DNA of 64,000 nucleotides from Siphonodentalium dalli. Lineage: Eukaryota; Mollusca; Scaphopoda; Gadilida; Siphonodentaliidae. Below, piece by piece: positions 32,101-44,597 of the stretch. The DNA lies in NCBI GenBank assembly GCA_032622095.1, contig CP136061.1, positions 231,260,944 through 231,324,943 on the forward strand, read 5' to 3'. A model generated the notes under the pieces. That model did no database searches. It was given only the letters and a program-made list of their open reading frames with translations, and was not told the origin of the DNA. Numbering within the stretch: position 1 is the stretch's first letter; each line of letters begins with the position of its first letter. Position numbers and translations under genes: made by a program.

Positions 32101-32449
32101 GGCTGAAGGGGTCACTCTCACCAAAAATAGTGCTGAAGGGTACACAGGATTTTCAAAATGTGCTGAAGGGTACACAGGGTGTGAAATGTCATTCTAGAGG
32201 ACATTCAGTCTTCGTATCTGCCATGATTTCTGCTAGGGAATAATTGTTTACGTTCCAATGAATATTAAAATATACTGAAAACAAAATGCTAATGGGCACC
32301 AGACTTTCATAAACACAATTTAAGTAATGGTGTTCGTGCCGATCACAAACCCTGTGTACCGCCGATCACAAACCCTGTGTACCCTTCAGCACATTTTCAA
32401 ACCCTGTGTACCCTTCAGCACTTTTTTTGGTGAGAGTGACCCCTTCAGC
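32101..32449. mobile_element. Small MITE with GGCTGAAGGGGTCACTCTCACC ends (copy A)
   Basis: The TIRs are GGCTGAAGGGGTCACTCTCACC and GGTGAGAGTGACCCCTTCAGC(C). It is flanked by CATACTAG on both sides (32093-32100, 32450-32457), a 7- or 8-bp target duplication as in hAT-type elements. The interior has repeated 'gtgctgaagggtacacagg' in both orientations. Copy A has an extra 'ccgatcacaaaccctgtgtac' unit compared with copy B. Confidence 0.8.
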
Positions 32450-33033
32450 CATACTAGGCTTTAATAAAAACAAATAAGCCATTCCCGCTGAGACAAATTC
32501 CATTGTCACACTGCCTGCATAGCGTTGGTCGCTCATTCGGTTATTAGAAGATTGGGCACAAAACTTCTAAACGGTTTGAAATTTCAACGGAATTTGAATG
32601 GGTGTTCCGTCAGCTTTTGTTTTGAATTCCACAGTTCCGTATGATATTGAGAATCTATAAATGGATGACTTTGCATTTTTCTGTGATCCTGGGTGACATT
32701 CTGTATACGTTTGGGAGATCCTGGGTAGCTCTATACACAAAGCCATGTGACAATGTAGCCATACTAAGATGCTCTAGTTTCTCATGGAAGCAAAGCCATG
32801 TATTGTTGTCTTCGTGACTGATAGGCGCCACGAATATGGCTTCAGTAATTTGTTTTCCCATATATCTCCGCGGATATAGGGTGATTGCTTGTCTAAACAT
32901 ACTGACATAAAATGTATAAGTCGTTTAGAAACCTTGACACCAAATGTATTCCTCGTTTATAATTCCAGACATAAGTTGAAAAAGTTCTAGGTTTACGTAA
33001 GACACTCTCGCACAGATATCCGTATTATAGAAT

Positions 33034-33600
33034 TATGCGCGATATTTCCAATTTAACAAGGAATAATAAATCGGTTGGCATAGTTTCAAAGAAATTAGCC
33101 GATGAGATATCTATTTATCGCGATTGGAGAATTTATTTTGCTTCAATTTTCAATGTTTCGATGAACATACTGAGCGTAATAATACATTCAAGAAAGATAA
33201 TCAAGTAAAAAGTTCCAAACATGGATATGGTATTAAAAAATAGTAGTATTGGATGAAATGAGTTTCTGTCTATCTACATTTTACACCACGCGTTCCATCT
33301 CCATTATCCACTCGAAACTTCACACTTTACGTATATCTATGTACGGTGCAGCCGTTCTGAGAAGGTTATCATTTTGGCTGACGTGTTTCACATAAGCGAG
33401 CAGATGCTCGTTGTTAGTATTTTTACAATTTATGGAATATAGCCAGACTGATGTTATAACTCCTAGTCGAATAGAATTATAATAGTTTGAGGCATTAGGA
33501 TATATATGGATCGGCGTATATAGTATGATAGCATGAAAGATGCAATTATTATAGTGAACCATGGCCACCTCCGTAGTTACGCGTGCTAATTCCACTTCCT
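33034..33600 (+). pseudogene. Second receptor gene, decayed (copy A)
   Basis: The + strand encodes MRDISNLTRNNKSVGIVSKK, through ISIYRDWRIYFASIFNVSMN to a stop at about 33208. This lines up with residues 9-66 of the intact receptor (N-terminus and TM1). Further on, about 33310-33415 encodes ISMYGAAVLRRLSFWLTCFT, matching the TM3 region (residues 110-130), with stops before and after. The TM2 segment and everything beyond TM3/4 are lost or unrecognisable. It lies head-to-head with the intact gene. It is more diverged than copies A-C are from each other, so it is a separate, older paralogue. Confidence 0.82.
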
Positions 33601-35889
33601 TAATTTCCGGATTTCCTTTGGTTCATGATAATGTTCTAACCAGAATCAACATGGCACGTCACGAGCTGTTATTAGCTCCAACTATTACTTCACATTATGT
33701 TTTAAGAAGTTAGTGGACTGCGTTCCCCCATAATTTCATTCAGTATTCAGAGCCTGGATTCCAGAGTATATTGGACATAATAAATCAAACTGATGACATG
33801 ACCCCAGAAGACCATCACTACCAATGTGTGGGAAACCGTTGGTCAAAACAATGGAATTAGTATTATAATAAGTATCGCCTGTCTATTTTTGGCTCATATC
33901 TATTTCGTTTACCATTCACATTATTTCGTCATCTAAGCTGCGGGGTTGGATATGCAGAGCAGTTGCGCAGTCTCTGTTGATTTCGATAAACTTCAAAATA
34001 ATCATTAATCAAGTGCAACCGGCTGCACAATCATAACCATTGTAAGAACCACTTTCATATTGAACTGATGTACAAACGCAATGCATTGTCTCACTAAACT
34101 ATTCACATGCCAAACTCATAGAAATCAATATGGGATGTTAATTTGCTGTATACTAGCAATGGTCCATACCAGTCTATTGTGCCAAGACACCGTTCGTATA
34201 TTGGGAGAATTACTTTGTATGGCTACCACCAATTAACCGAACAAGAGGAAAGCCAAGAACCAGACACACAACTTTGCCCGTTTTCGGGGATCTAGCCTGG
34301 TGTATGATGATGTTCATTTCAACGGAATGAACATGTCCTGGGAGGTCAATAACCTATATATAGAAAGAAATTTCTCAAAACTCCACATATGCTATGAAAG
34401 TGGTTGGGCTACTTTGTTGAATAACTTCATCCATATTTCAGAACCTGGTATTCACAATTTATCACTTTAAGCTTGATTCGGGATGCTACTCCATATACGG
34501 ATATATTACCCACCTATTCTATTTTGATCTGCCGTAGATATCGATACGACTAAAAACCTGCTAAATTCAGCTAAACGAGTTTCAAATGGTGTTAACATGC
34601 AAATTTAATTAAAGGTTACAGCACAACTAACAATGCGACAAGCAGGCCAAGTGACAGCCAACTAATTAATTTTACTATTGTTTGTGTTGATAAACAAGGT
34701 TCTGTTCCTTGCTTGCCAAGATTCGTGGTATAGCTGAGAAGTACAATACCACTTCATAGCTATCACAATAAACAATTGTGTATTGCTACCTTATATGATA
34801 CACTATAATTATGCATTTTCTACTGAGATGTCATGACAAGAACTAGCACCAATGCTTATCTGCATCAGTTGCCATTTGATATGGTAACCACAAATATTTC
34901 TCAATTAGTACTCTGGCATAGAGTATAGCACAGAAGGCTATAGTTTGGGATGGTAACACTTGTCCCCCAAGCTAAGATGGCAGTCTAAGATACTTTATAA
35001 TTTCACATAGTGAGTTGGATTTTCTCTTCAACACCCTCCTCACTTAATATAAGGACGTTTGAAGAAAAGACACGTATACCATATAGGACATCGCCAATTT
35101 GCATAAGAAATAAGGCTGTGCGCATTTACTTAAAATTAGCTGATTAACCTAATTCCCCATGATGGAATGCCAGGGCGACATTTGGTGTTATAACGAACAC
35201 TGACTTTTGTATTTTGACTGCCATTTTGGTAGCCATCTTGGATGAAACTGAAGATTTCTGTTGAAGTGTGATAATAGTTATGTTTGTGGCACGAATATTT
35301 CTTTCTCATCACTGAATTCCGCTCATTTCTTTAAATCTATTGCTACAATATTGGAATTGATATTTGACAAGATGCTATAAATTCGGTTGTCTAAAGTGGA
35401 TTTTTTACAGATTGAACATGTTTTGTACAATACAATTGCAGCAATACATTGATGAAGCAACAATTAAACACATAATTGTCCCCAATTCGCAGTCGGTACC
35501 GAACGGAAGGTCATTTGCATGAGATTCTTGAAAATCCCTAAATTGGTGATTTTCTGGTGCCATTTTGGCAGCCATCTTGACTGGAATAATATTTTCCCAT
35601 GAATTTGTGTACTGTACTTTGAGAACAACTATTGATGAATTGTCCTAACTAAAACAATGTATAACAATTAAGAAATATGCGCAGAATTCGTCAGTTCTTG
35701 TGAGAACCCTATATCTGAACTGACAATAACGTCATCTTTGTGCACATGACGTCATAATTATCTCCAGTCGCGGACCCATGAAGTCTAACAATTTTTTTCC
35801 GACAAAGTAAGTGATACACTATCATAATATCATAGTCTCTACATTTGTTAAACAAATTCCCACGAAAGTACATAAGCGACCCTACTAAA
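33601..35889. other. Spacer between duplications, no gene
   Basis: No recognised gene. The phrase 'gccattttggtagccatcttgga' or its variant appears at about 35222 and 35559 within diverged ~340-bp repeats ('ttttgtattttgactgccattttgg...'). Otherwise AT-rich unique sequence. Confidence 0.5.
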
Positions 35890-36617
35890 TAATGCAAGAA
35901 CCTTCTCGCTCGGACTCCTGGGGCGATACGATCGGTGCGGTCGGCTTTTAGTAGGACCGGTTTTACACAATATGATGGGCTATATACATACATATACCTC
36001 CTCCATGGCTATTCCGATCTTTCCTAACAGGTCCATAAAACTTGGGGGGGGGGGGTAATTTGATCAGAGCTATAAGAGATATCTACATGTTGATGCGTTT
36101 ATGTGAAGCAAATAATAGCACTCGTCAATAAATGTTAGAATTTTGTCATGTTTATTCCTTAGTCTTCGATCATTGAGGTGGAAGATAGTGATAGTGCATG
36201 CGTATATCAGTTGTGGGGTCTGGTGGAGGGTGAATATCCACACGCATTATAGCAATAACATGGATACAATCAATATAAATTTCAAATTAAGGAATCATAT
36301 GTTCAGGCAATCAAGTGTGAATTTGGTTTTGGTCTATACTCGCTCTACCATAAAATTTTCTGCACCAAACAGGCCGATGGACTGTCTACATCATGCCAAG
36401 TAAGCCCACATCGTTTAGGGGTGGGTGAGCCTCTGCACAGTAACCCGATCGGCCAGGACGAGCATTCAGATGGACCCCCTATTTCCTAATCAACACTGAG
36501 TCCATATGGATACCAAAGAAGCATAATATAATTACAAACAAATAGAAGAAGGAAATTAACATTCGAAATTAATAAGATTAGTACTAATAATATAAACACA
36601 CTAGCGCGTCGGAGGGG

Positions 36618-38935
36618 CGTTGACATACTCCAAACCGATCCAAAATGGCCGCCGTCCAGATGGGTTCAAAAGCGCACCCATGCCATTTCTTGGCCCCTGG
36701 ACCGATTTAGCTCTAACAAAGGGTACTGTACGGTGGCACCCAAGACACTCTTTCCACAAACCCTATACCCCGATCCAAAATGGCTGCCATCCACATGGGT
36801 TCAAATAGGGCACATGTGCCATTTCTCGGCCCCTTGACACAAAGGGTGTTGTAGGGTGTCCCAAAGTAAATCTAAATATTCACACCCCACCCCAATCCAA
36901 AATGACCACCGTCGAGAGGTGTTTGATAAGGGCACCCATGCCATTGACCGATTTAGGGTGGACGATGGCCATTTTTAATTGGGTGGCTGTGTGGAAAGAC
37001 TCTCGTTGGCCACCCCACAAAATCCTTTGTTTGGCCTAAATCGGTCAAGGGTCGTGAAATGGCATGGGTGCCCTATTTGAACCCCTCTGGACGGTGGCCA
37101 TTTTGGATCGGGTGGGTGTGTTTGGAAAGTGTGTCTTATGCCCCCCCCCCCTGCAACACCCTTTGTTTGACCTAAATCGGTCAAGTGGTCAAGAAATGCA
37201 TCGCGTGTCCTATTTTAACCCGTCTGGACGGCAGCCTTTTAGATCGGGGTGCATGTGTTGCGATTATTGTCCCCCGAAAAATGTATTTTTGGGGAACTAT
37301 TGTAATCAGCCCGTCCGTGCGTCCGGAGTTATAACTCCAGTAATGATCATCCGATTTGATTGAAACTTGGTATGTAGGTGTCAAGAACACAGGTGCTCTG
37401 CAATTCTGGGTTTGATCCGATGTTCTTTTATGGAGTTATTTCCCTTTTTCAACATTTTTTTTACTTAGAAACTCTCACTTTTTCGGTTTCCGGATGATAT
37501 CTCAAGTTTGGATCCTTTAATTTCATGTGGATCAATCATATCAATATACAGGTTGATTTCGAATTTGAGTTTGATCCGATGATTTTTCCTAGAGTTATGG
37601 ACCTTTTTGACTTAGAAAATTCAATTTCTTCTTTTTTCTTTGGTTTCCAGATGATAACTCAAGTTTGGACTGTTCAATTGAAAATTCCGTATTTTTTTGT
37701 GAGTCATTGATATCAAAATACAGGTCAAGTTCGAATTTGAGCTTGATCCGATGATTTTTCTCAGAGTTATGGGCTTTTCGACCTAGAAAATTCAATTTTT
37801 CTTGTTTTTTCTTTGGTTTCCGGATGATAACTCAAGTTTGGATTGTTTAATTGGAAATTCTGTATTTTTGTGGGTCGTTCATATCAAAATACAGGTCAAA
37901 TTCGAATTTGAGTTTGATCCAATGATTTTTCCCAGAGTTATGGGCCTTTCGACTTTGAAAAACATTTTTTATAATTTTCTGTATGAGGGTACCTTCATGG
38001 TGTAATAAACTCCTACAGTTTTGATCGTAGATATTTGAAACTTCAGAGTATTGTCACCCACATATTGGAGATGTGCAACATGTATATAGATGACGGAAGA
38101 ATTATTTTTTAACGGAATTATTAACCCTTTCCACTTAGAACAATTCAACATTTTTTTTTTATTTCTTTAACAAAGCGGCATCGACTTGCCACGTTGTCGG
38201 GAGACACTGTGGTCGGCCGACCTTTTATTTAGATTGGCTTGGGTGTCACCATACAACACCCTTTGACCTAAATCGCCAAAGGGGCAGAATAATGGCATGG
38301 GCGCCCCATTTTAACCCTCTGGACAGGGGCCATTTTTTATCGGGTGGGGTGTGGAAAGAGTGTCTTGGTGGGCCACCCCACAACACCCTTTGTTTGACCT
38401 AACGGTTCGATAAATGGCATGGATGCCCTATTTGAACCCCTCTGAATGGCGGCCACTTTTGATCGGGAATGGCTTTTGGAAAGAGTGCCTTGTGGGCCAC
38501 CCTACAACACCCTTTGTTTGACCTATATCGGTCAATGGGCCGATAAATTGCATGAGCGCCCCATTTGAACCATTCTGGACGGCGGCCATTTTTGATCGGG
38601 GTTAGGTGTGTGGAAAGAGTGTCTTGGTGTCATCCTACAACACCCTTTGTTTGAACTAAATCGGTCAAAGGGGCGAGATAATGGCATGGGTGCCCTATTT
38701 GAACCCCTCTGGACGGCGACCATTTTGGAACGGGAATGGTTTTGGAAAGAGTGCTTGTGGGCCACCCTACAACACCTTTTGTTTGACCTAAATCGGTCAA
38801 GGGGTCGATAAATTGCATGATTGCCCTATTTGAACTCCTATGGACGGCGGCCATTTTGGAGCGGGTCGGTGTGTGTGCAAAGAGTTTCACGGGGCCACCC
38901 TACAACACCCTTTGTTTGACCTAAATATAAAATAT
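36618..38935. repeat. Foldback repeat array, copy B (uninterrupted)
   Basis: The same ~115-bp units as in copy A occupy 36618-37250 and 38200-38935. The AT-rich tandem repeats (37350-38005) lie between them. Here the region is continuous, so it shows the state before the Polinton-like insertion. The empty target site CACTTA is at 38132-38137. Confidence 0.85.
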
Positions 38936-39480
38936 TTCGACCAGGGAATCAGGAATGGAATTCACATTCGTGGTAGAGTGCATGAGTCTGAACTCCTCAA
39001 ATTAAACGTAACGCGCCAATCGGTGTGCTATACATAAGTATTGAGTCAGATCCAGGGCGTCGATTTCAAACCACGTACATGTAGTATGAAAAAATTATAA
39101 AATCAGTCCTGAATAATATGAACATCAATCATAATGTGGAAACGAATTTGTGTAGAAATAAATTCTTAGACATTGTGTATGAATATAGATATACAATGTA
39201 GGCGGTGAACAAGAAAATCTTAACTTGGATATTGGGTGAACTCCCCATGTACTGAAAGTTGCATTTGGTATCACAGAAAGGGGTGGTAATCCAGTTACGT
39301 GAATGTCCCATAGTATATATATGTAAGGTGTCGCGGTTTATTTTATAACTGTTGGATACAGGCCATTTACTAAAAATATTTTTGTCAGCTTTAAATTCGC
39401 GCGCCACTGTGCTAGAAATTAAAGAGCGCGTAATTGAAACTGGGCGAAAAATAGTACTGTGCGAATTTAAATACGGGTAA

Positions 39481-42103
39481 TAGTCAGGTTCGAACAGGTT
39501 CGAAATGGAATAAAAGTGAACGGTGCGGGCATTTTTCTTTCAAAAGCTTTTGAGAATTGTTTCTAATGGTATTTTTTATGCTGATTTCAAAAACCAATGT
39601 TGGCAAGTTGACAAATTATTATTTCTGACCCAAAATGACAATTCAAAATGGCCGCCATCAGAACACAGTCTAGATTATCGTTTACTGTTATATGTTATTC
39701 TGAGACATTTGAATATTATGCATTTCCGTACTTTCGAACGAATTGTGACAAGAGACAGTATACACAGAACATATGTGGTAATTTAAAGTGAACATGTTTG
39801 ACATTTAACCCAATTTATGCCCAAAAATGACCAAAAAACGCGAATTGTATAAATTATTGCGGTCTTAAAAGGCAGAAAGTGAAGTATGCCGGAGATATAT
39901 CCTTCAAATAGTTTAGACAGTTGTGTCTAAATTAAATTTGTATTCTGATTCCAAAAAACAATGTTGGCAACTTGACAAATTATTATTTCTGACCTAAAAT
40001 GACAATTCAAAATGGCCGCCATTAGAACAAAGCCTGGATTTTCGTTTACTGTTATATGTTGTTCTAAGACGTTTGAATATTATGCATTTCCGTACTTTCG
40101 AACGAATTGTGACAAGAGACACAATACACAGAACATATGTGGTTATTTAAAGTGAACATGTTTGACATTTAACCCAATTTATGCCAAAAAATGACAATAA
40201 AAAGCGAATTTTATAAATTATTGCGGTCTTAAAAGGCAGTAAGTGAAGTATGCCGGAAATATATCCTTCAAATGGTTTAGACAGTTGTGTCTAAATGTAA
40301 TTTGTATTCTGATTCAAAAAAACAATGTTGGCAACTCGACAAATAATTATTTCTGACCTAAAATGACAATTCAAAATGGCCAATGCGAATTTGCCAATTT
40401 GCCAATTTGCCATCATATAGCCAAAAATGGTCACAAAAAAGCCTTATTTATTATTGCAGTCAGTTCCACAATTGCAGAGTGGTTTGCAGGGTAACTCTGA
40501 TTTTATGCATGCACACCTTGCTGTTACACACTCCTTCTTGCACCCACATTTGGTTATTTCGAGACATGATTTTGGAATGGTTCTAGTGACATCATGGTTG
40601 GATCTAATCGACCATTTTCTTCTTTCCATCCCATTGTCGAAGGATCCGGTAATGTTTGCACATGAATGGTTACTTGTTTTCAAACTAAAACCTGGTAGTT
40701 TGTTCTCAAAAGGTGGTAATGAAATGAGTCACTGGTTGGTGGAAGCTTTTCAGGAGATTCAGTCCGAGTGAACATCCTGAATCTTGCATTGTTGAGTTTT
40801 GCATCGAAAACTCCATACAACTTGCATACAAAATGTTCATCACTTTCAATTGTGTCAGTGGATATTGCAATATTATATATACCCTTTATGAGTTCACAAC
40901 ATTCCAGGTAAATCTTCCATGCGGATCGTTTAGACACCCCATATATGAACGAAGTTGAATCACACCCCGTTAAAGCATGACACGCTAGAATATAGTTCAG
41001 AGCGTCGGTCGATATTTGGGTGGCAACATCCCTGATGGGTATAATTTTAGGGCTTTTGGAAGTTCCAGCCATCATGAACACACCACAATCTGCATGTAAT
41101 TTGTCTAGGTAACCAAGCAGTAACACTAGAACATCGACGTCCCTACTTACCACAATAACTTGTTTCAGATTGCACTCCATGCTGGCATCAAATGAATGAA
41201 GGATAAGTCTGGTGTAAGCCTCTTCGTGATTAGACTCTAACCCTTTCAAGTCTGTTCCATCTACCGAACAATCTACTCTGCAATCTTCTGGTAACCCCCC
41301 TGCAACAACAACAACAACAACCGTAACACCTTCTGTTTTCGCTTTGGTAACAAGTTCTCGAGACAAGAAACCATTCAAATCGGACTTGTTGTCAGACAAC
41401 AAAATGAAACTTTTTCCGATTTTGTGGGATGGGAACATCACGATTTGTTATTGTACTTCGGATCAATGTACATTGCGACTTCTTCTCGGTCTGTTGGCAG
41501 TCTTTATAGATTTATCTGAGTATCTGTCGAACACTACATCAATCCTGACATAGCCTTCGCCCTTCTTCAACACGCACACATCGGCCAAATCTCCAAATGT
41601 AATTTACCTTTTCTGGTTTACCTATGGCCACAACAAGGGCCTGACCGTCAATGACAATACATGCATGGGGAGATGGTGGATTTGTGAGATGATTTGAAGG
41701 ATACGTTTCCAGCATATTTCACTTTCTGCCATTTAAGACCGTAATAATTAATAAAATTCGCGTTTTTTGGGCATAAATGGGGTTAAATGTCAAACATGTT
41801 CACTTTAAATTACCACATATGTTCTGTGTATACTTCTTCTTGTCCCAATTCGTTCGAATGTACGGAAATACTCAATATTCGAACGTCTTAGAGCAACACA
41901 TAACAACAATCGTAAAGTTAGATTTGGTTTTGGTGGCGGCCATTTTGAATTGCCATTTTTGACCAGAAATAATAATTCGTCAACTTGCCAACATTGGTTT
42001 TTGAAATCAGCATAAAAAATAGAAACAATTCTCAAAAGCTTTTGAAAGAAAAATGCCCGCACCTTTGTTTCTAGAAGCTTTTTTATATTTTCGAACCTGA
42101 CTA
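39481..42103 (-). mobile_element. TIR element carrying a PIN/FEN1-like gene, copy B
   Basis: It has the same ends and TAA target duplication (39478-39480, 42104-42106) as copy A. It is 2623 bp because the left arm segment is present in more tandem units. 'caatgttggcaa(g/c)t(t/c)gac' occurs at 39594, 39958 and 40322, a period of about 364 bp. An extra 'ggttcgaaca' sits at the extreme left end. Confidence 0.82.
40443..41715 (-). pseudogene. PIN/FEN1-like nuclease-family gene, broken (copy B)
   Basis: The main open part is 41441-40680 (253 codons), nearly identical to copy A, with NHEEAYTR, DVDVLVLL and HALTGCDSTS. It stops earlier than copy A because the codon after YQVLV is a stop here and Trp there. 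The next open piece (40683-40444) is in a different frame and gives the Cys-rich end: ITKCGCKKECVTARCACIKS, then LPCKPLCNCGTDC, a CXC-type cluster. The N-terminal half upstream of 41441 is broken as in copy A. The shared breaks show that the gene was already dead before the segmental duplication. Confidence 0.75.
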
Positions 42104-42137
42104 TAAGGTAGTTTAGGTGATCTTTAGTTTACATACA

Positions 42138-43205
42138 TCATGATAGGACATAGTCTGGTCTTCTTCTATGCCATCGCCTTAGAAATTTTAATCTAAACAT
42201 TCGACGCAACTTCCATCGAAACGTTGCGCTAATGGCGTAATACGTCAGGAAATTGGCCACACCTTCTAGCAACTCGAAAATCACCCCAGCATTCATAAGG
42301 ATCCCAAACAAATATTGCTGCTGTCGTCCGGTCCTAAACTTTTCGAGATATTGTGCTGTTATAGATACTATGGCAACGGGAGTTCCCAGAAAAACATAAA
42401 CAGCTGTAGATATGAGAACCAAGTAATTAAGTCTCGTCTCTGATCGCAGCCTTCTTGTCATCCCTGGCTGTCCGTGAATATGTCGGTTAATCGCCCTCCG
42501 TTGGCGATTGATAGATATTAGCAGCAGGAGATTCGAAATCATTGTCCCAAAGACAGGGAAAAATATGAAAGCGAATTTAGAAACCAAGCTGAGAATATGA
42601 AATACATCCCGATAGGCCTTAAACAAATCCGACGGCTTGAAGATGAAGAATCCTTCACAAGAAGACGTTGCTAACTGTACTGTAAATTTTGCAGGAGAAA
42701 AAGTATGGAACACTGCTATAACGACAAACAACACAATCTGAATTCTGTTTGACACATATCTGGATCTAAATTTGCGCGATTTCAATGGGAACATTAACGA
42801 CACACACCTGTTTGTCGATATCAAAAACACCAACCAGAAATAGAACCTTCTCAAAATAACAGAACAATATAACGAAATATACAGCGTGGCTGTCAAATAA
42901 ATTCTCGAATAATGTTTGAAGCTGCTACGCAAGCTGATTGTAATTGTGTTTGCGATGGTATATGTCATCTCCATTATCGCAAGGGTTACTAAATAAGAAT
43001 TTACGTTATTCCTCATAATTGTATTTGAATGTATTACTGCGCTCAGCACATTCATAAAAGTACCGATTATTGAAACCACATACATCGTCCAAGCAAGATA
43101 AATAAAAATCTCATCAGCATCCTCCTTAGATATAATGCCAATAGAAGTATTTTTCCGCGTGAAATTAACAAAATCGCACATCCTCCTATGAATACGGAAT
43201 CGCAA
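42138..43205 (-). CDS. Rhodopsin-type GPCR, intronless (copy B)
   Basis: 355 codons, differing from copy A by only four residues that I can see (S122Y, I162V, L300F, F339L). All landmark motifs are kept: N52, E79, S-T-N-R-C, C183 and N-F-L-T-Y-Y. The open frame is intact, so the duplicate is either recent or kept by selection. The upstream and downstream flanks match copy A. The ligand is unknown; by family it is a plasma-membrane receptor, probably G-protein-coupled. Confidence 0.9.
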   Translation of the reverse strand: MRFRIHRRMCDFVNFTRKNTSIGIISKEDADEIFIYLAWTMYVVSIIGTFMNVLSAVIHSNTIMRNNVNSYLVTLAIMEMTYTIANTITISLRSSFKHYSRIYLTATLYISLYCSVILRRFYFWLVFLISTNRCVSLMFPLKSRKFRSRYVSNRIQIVLFVVIAVFHTFSPAKFTVQLATSSCEGFFIFKPSDLFKAYRDVFHILSLVSKFAFIFFPVFGTMISNLLLLISINRQRRAINRHIHGQPGMTRRLRSETRLNYLVLISTAVYVFLGTPVAIVSITAQYLEKFRTGRQQQYLFGILMNAGVIFELLEGVANFLTYYAISATFRWKLRRMFRLKFLRRWHRRRPDYVLS

Positions 43206-43708
43206 CTAATAAACCTCGGACGGTGTTCAAGGGCATCACGTGATATATCTAAGTCAACATTGACGGGTCATAGAAACCATAGTAAATAATTACCATCCCT
43301 GATGTTTGGTTTCGTCGGATATTTCATTTAAAATCGTTCAGTCCACATGTCGGCAAATAATGACTACCAAGAAACTGTTCACGGGAATAATCAGACTACC
43401 CCCTAAACCCAACCCATTGAAGAAAACACAGAAGAGCCCCGAAGAAATTTGTCCACAGGAAACCGGATTCGTATTTACATTTGCTCCGATATTGGTCAGG
43501 TTTAGCTTCTAGCAAAGAGGCATCATCCAATCTTCTGATCCGGGTTTCTTGTTGGCGGTTTTGTTTTCCGCGTTTCAAACTGATCGTTCAGCCTGCCCTG
43601 GCGCCAAATCTACACGTTTATATATATATCGGCTCAACGTCCAGCACAAATGTGTAAACTTTATAGTCCACGATGATGACAAGCCGCGGCCGCCGGTACG
43701 CATACTAG

Positions 43709-44020
43709 GGCTGAAGGGGTCACTCTCACCAAAACAAGTGCTGAAGGGTACACAGGATTTTCAAAATGTGCTGAAGGGTACACAGGGTGTGAAATGTCAT
43801 TCTAGAGGAAATTCAGTCTTCGTATCTGCCATGATAATTGTTTACGTTCCAATGAATATTAAAATGTACTGAAAACAAAATGCTAATGGGCGCCAGACTT
43901 TCATAAACACAATTTAAGTAATGGTGTTCGTGCCGATCACAAACCCTGTGTACCCTTCAGCACATTTTCAAACCCTGTGTACCCTTCAGCACTTTTTTTG
44001 GTGAGAGTGACCCCTTCAGC
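43709..44020. mobile_element. Small MITE with GGCTGAAGGGG ends (copy B)
   Basis: The same element and CATACTAG flanks (43701-43708, 44021-44028) as 32101-32449, shorter by one internal unit. Confidence 0.8.
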
Positions 44021-44028
44021 CATACTAG

Positions 44029-44594
44029 GCTTTAATAAAAACAAATAAGCCACTCCCGCTCAGACAAATTCCATTGTCACACTGCCTGCATAGCGGTGGT
44101 CGCTCATTCGGTTATTAGAAGATTGGGCACAAAACTTCTAAACGGTTTGAAATTTTAACGGAATTTGAATGGGTGTTCCGTCAGCTTTTGTTTTGAATTC
44201 CACAGTTCCGTATGATGTTGAGAATCTATAAATGGATGACTTTGCATTTTTCTGTGATCCTGGGTGACATTCTGTATACGTTTGGGAGATCCTGGGTAGC
44301 TCTATACACAAAGCCATATGACAATGCAGCCATACTAAGATGCTCTACTTTATCATGGAAGCAAAGCCATGTATTGTTGTCTTCGTGACTGATAGGCGCC
44401 ACGAATATGGCTTCAGTAATTTGTTTTCCCATATATCTCCGCGGATATAGGATGATTGATTGGCTAAACATACTGACATAAAATGTATAAGTCGTTTAGA
44501 AACCTTGACACCAAATGTATACCTCGTTTATAATTCCAGACATAAGTTGAAAAAGTTCTAGGTTTACGTAAGACACTCTCGCACAGATATCCGT
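44029..44594. other. Duplicated spacer, no gene
   Basis: Matches 32458-33022 of copy A. The - strand open frame here (81 codons) also exists in copy A at 32655-32900 with a few changes, but has no similarity I recognise. Confidence 0.4.
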
Positions 44595-44597
44595 ATT

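Larger units (their letters stand above)
19421..33425 (+). repeat. Segmental duplication, copy A
   Basis: It starts at 'taatgcaagaaccttctcgct' and ends at 'gttagtattttta'. It matches 35890-49303 in the same orientation and order, with scattered single-base differences and small indels. It differs by containing a 5313-bp insertion (21671-26983), lacking a 4304-bp insertion, and having a TIR element 383 bp shorter. The order within is: foldback array left half, AT-rich tandem repeats, foldback array right half, PIN-gene element, receptor gene (-), MITE, broken receptor (+). Confidence 0.95.
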
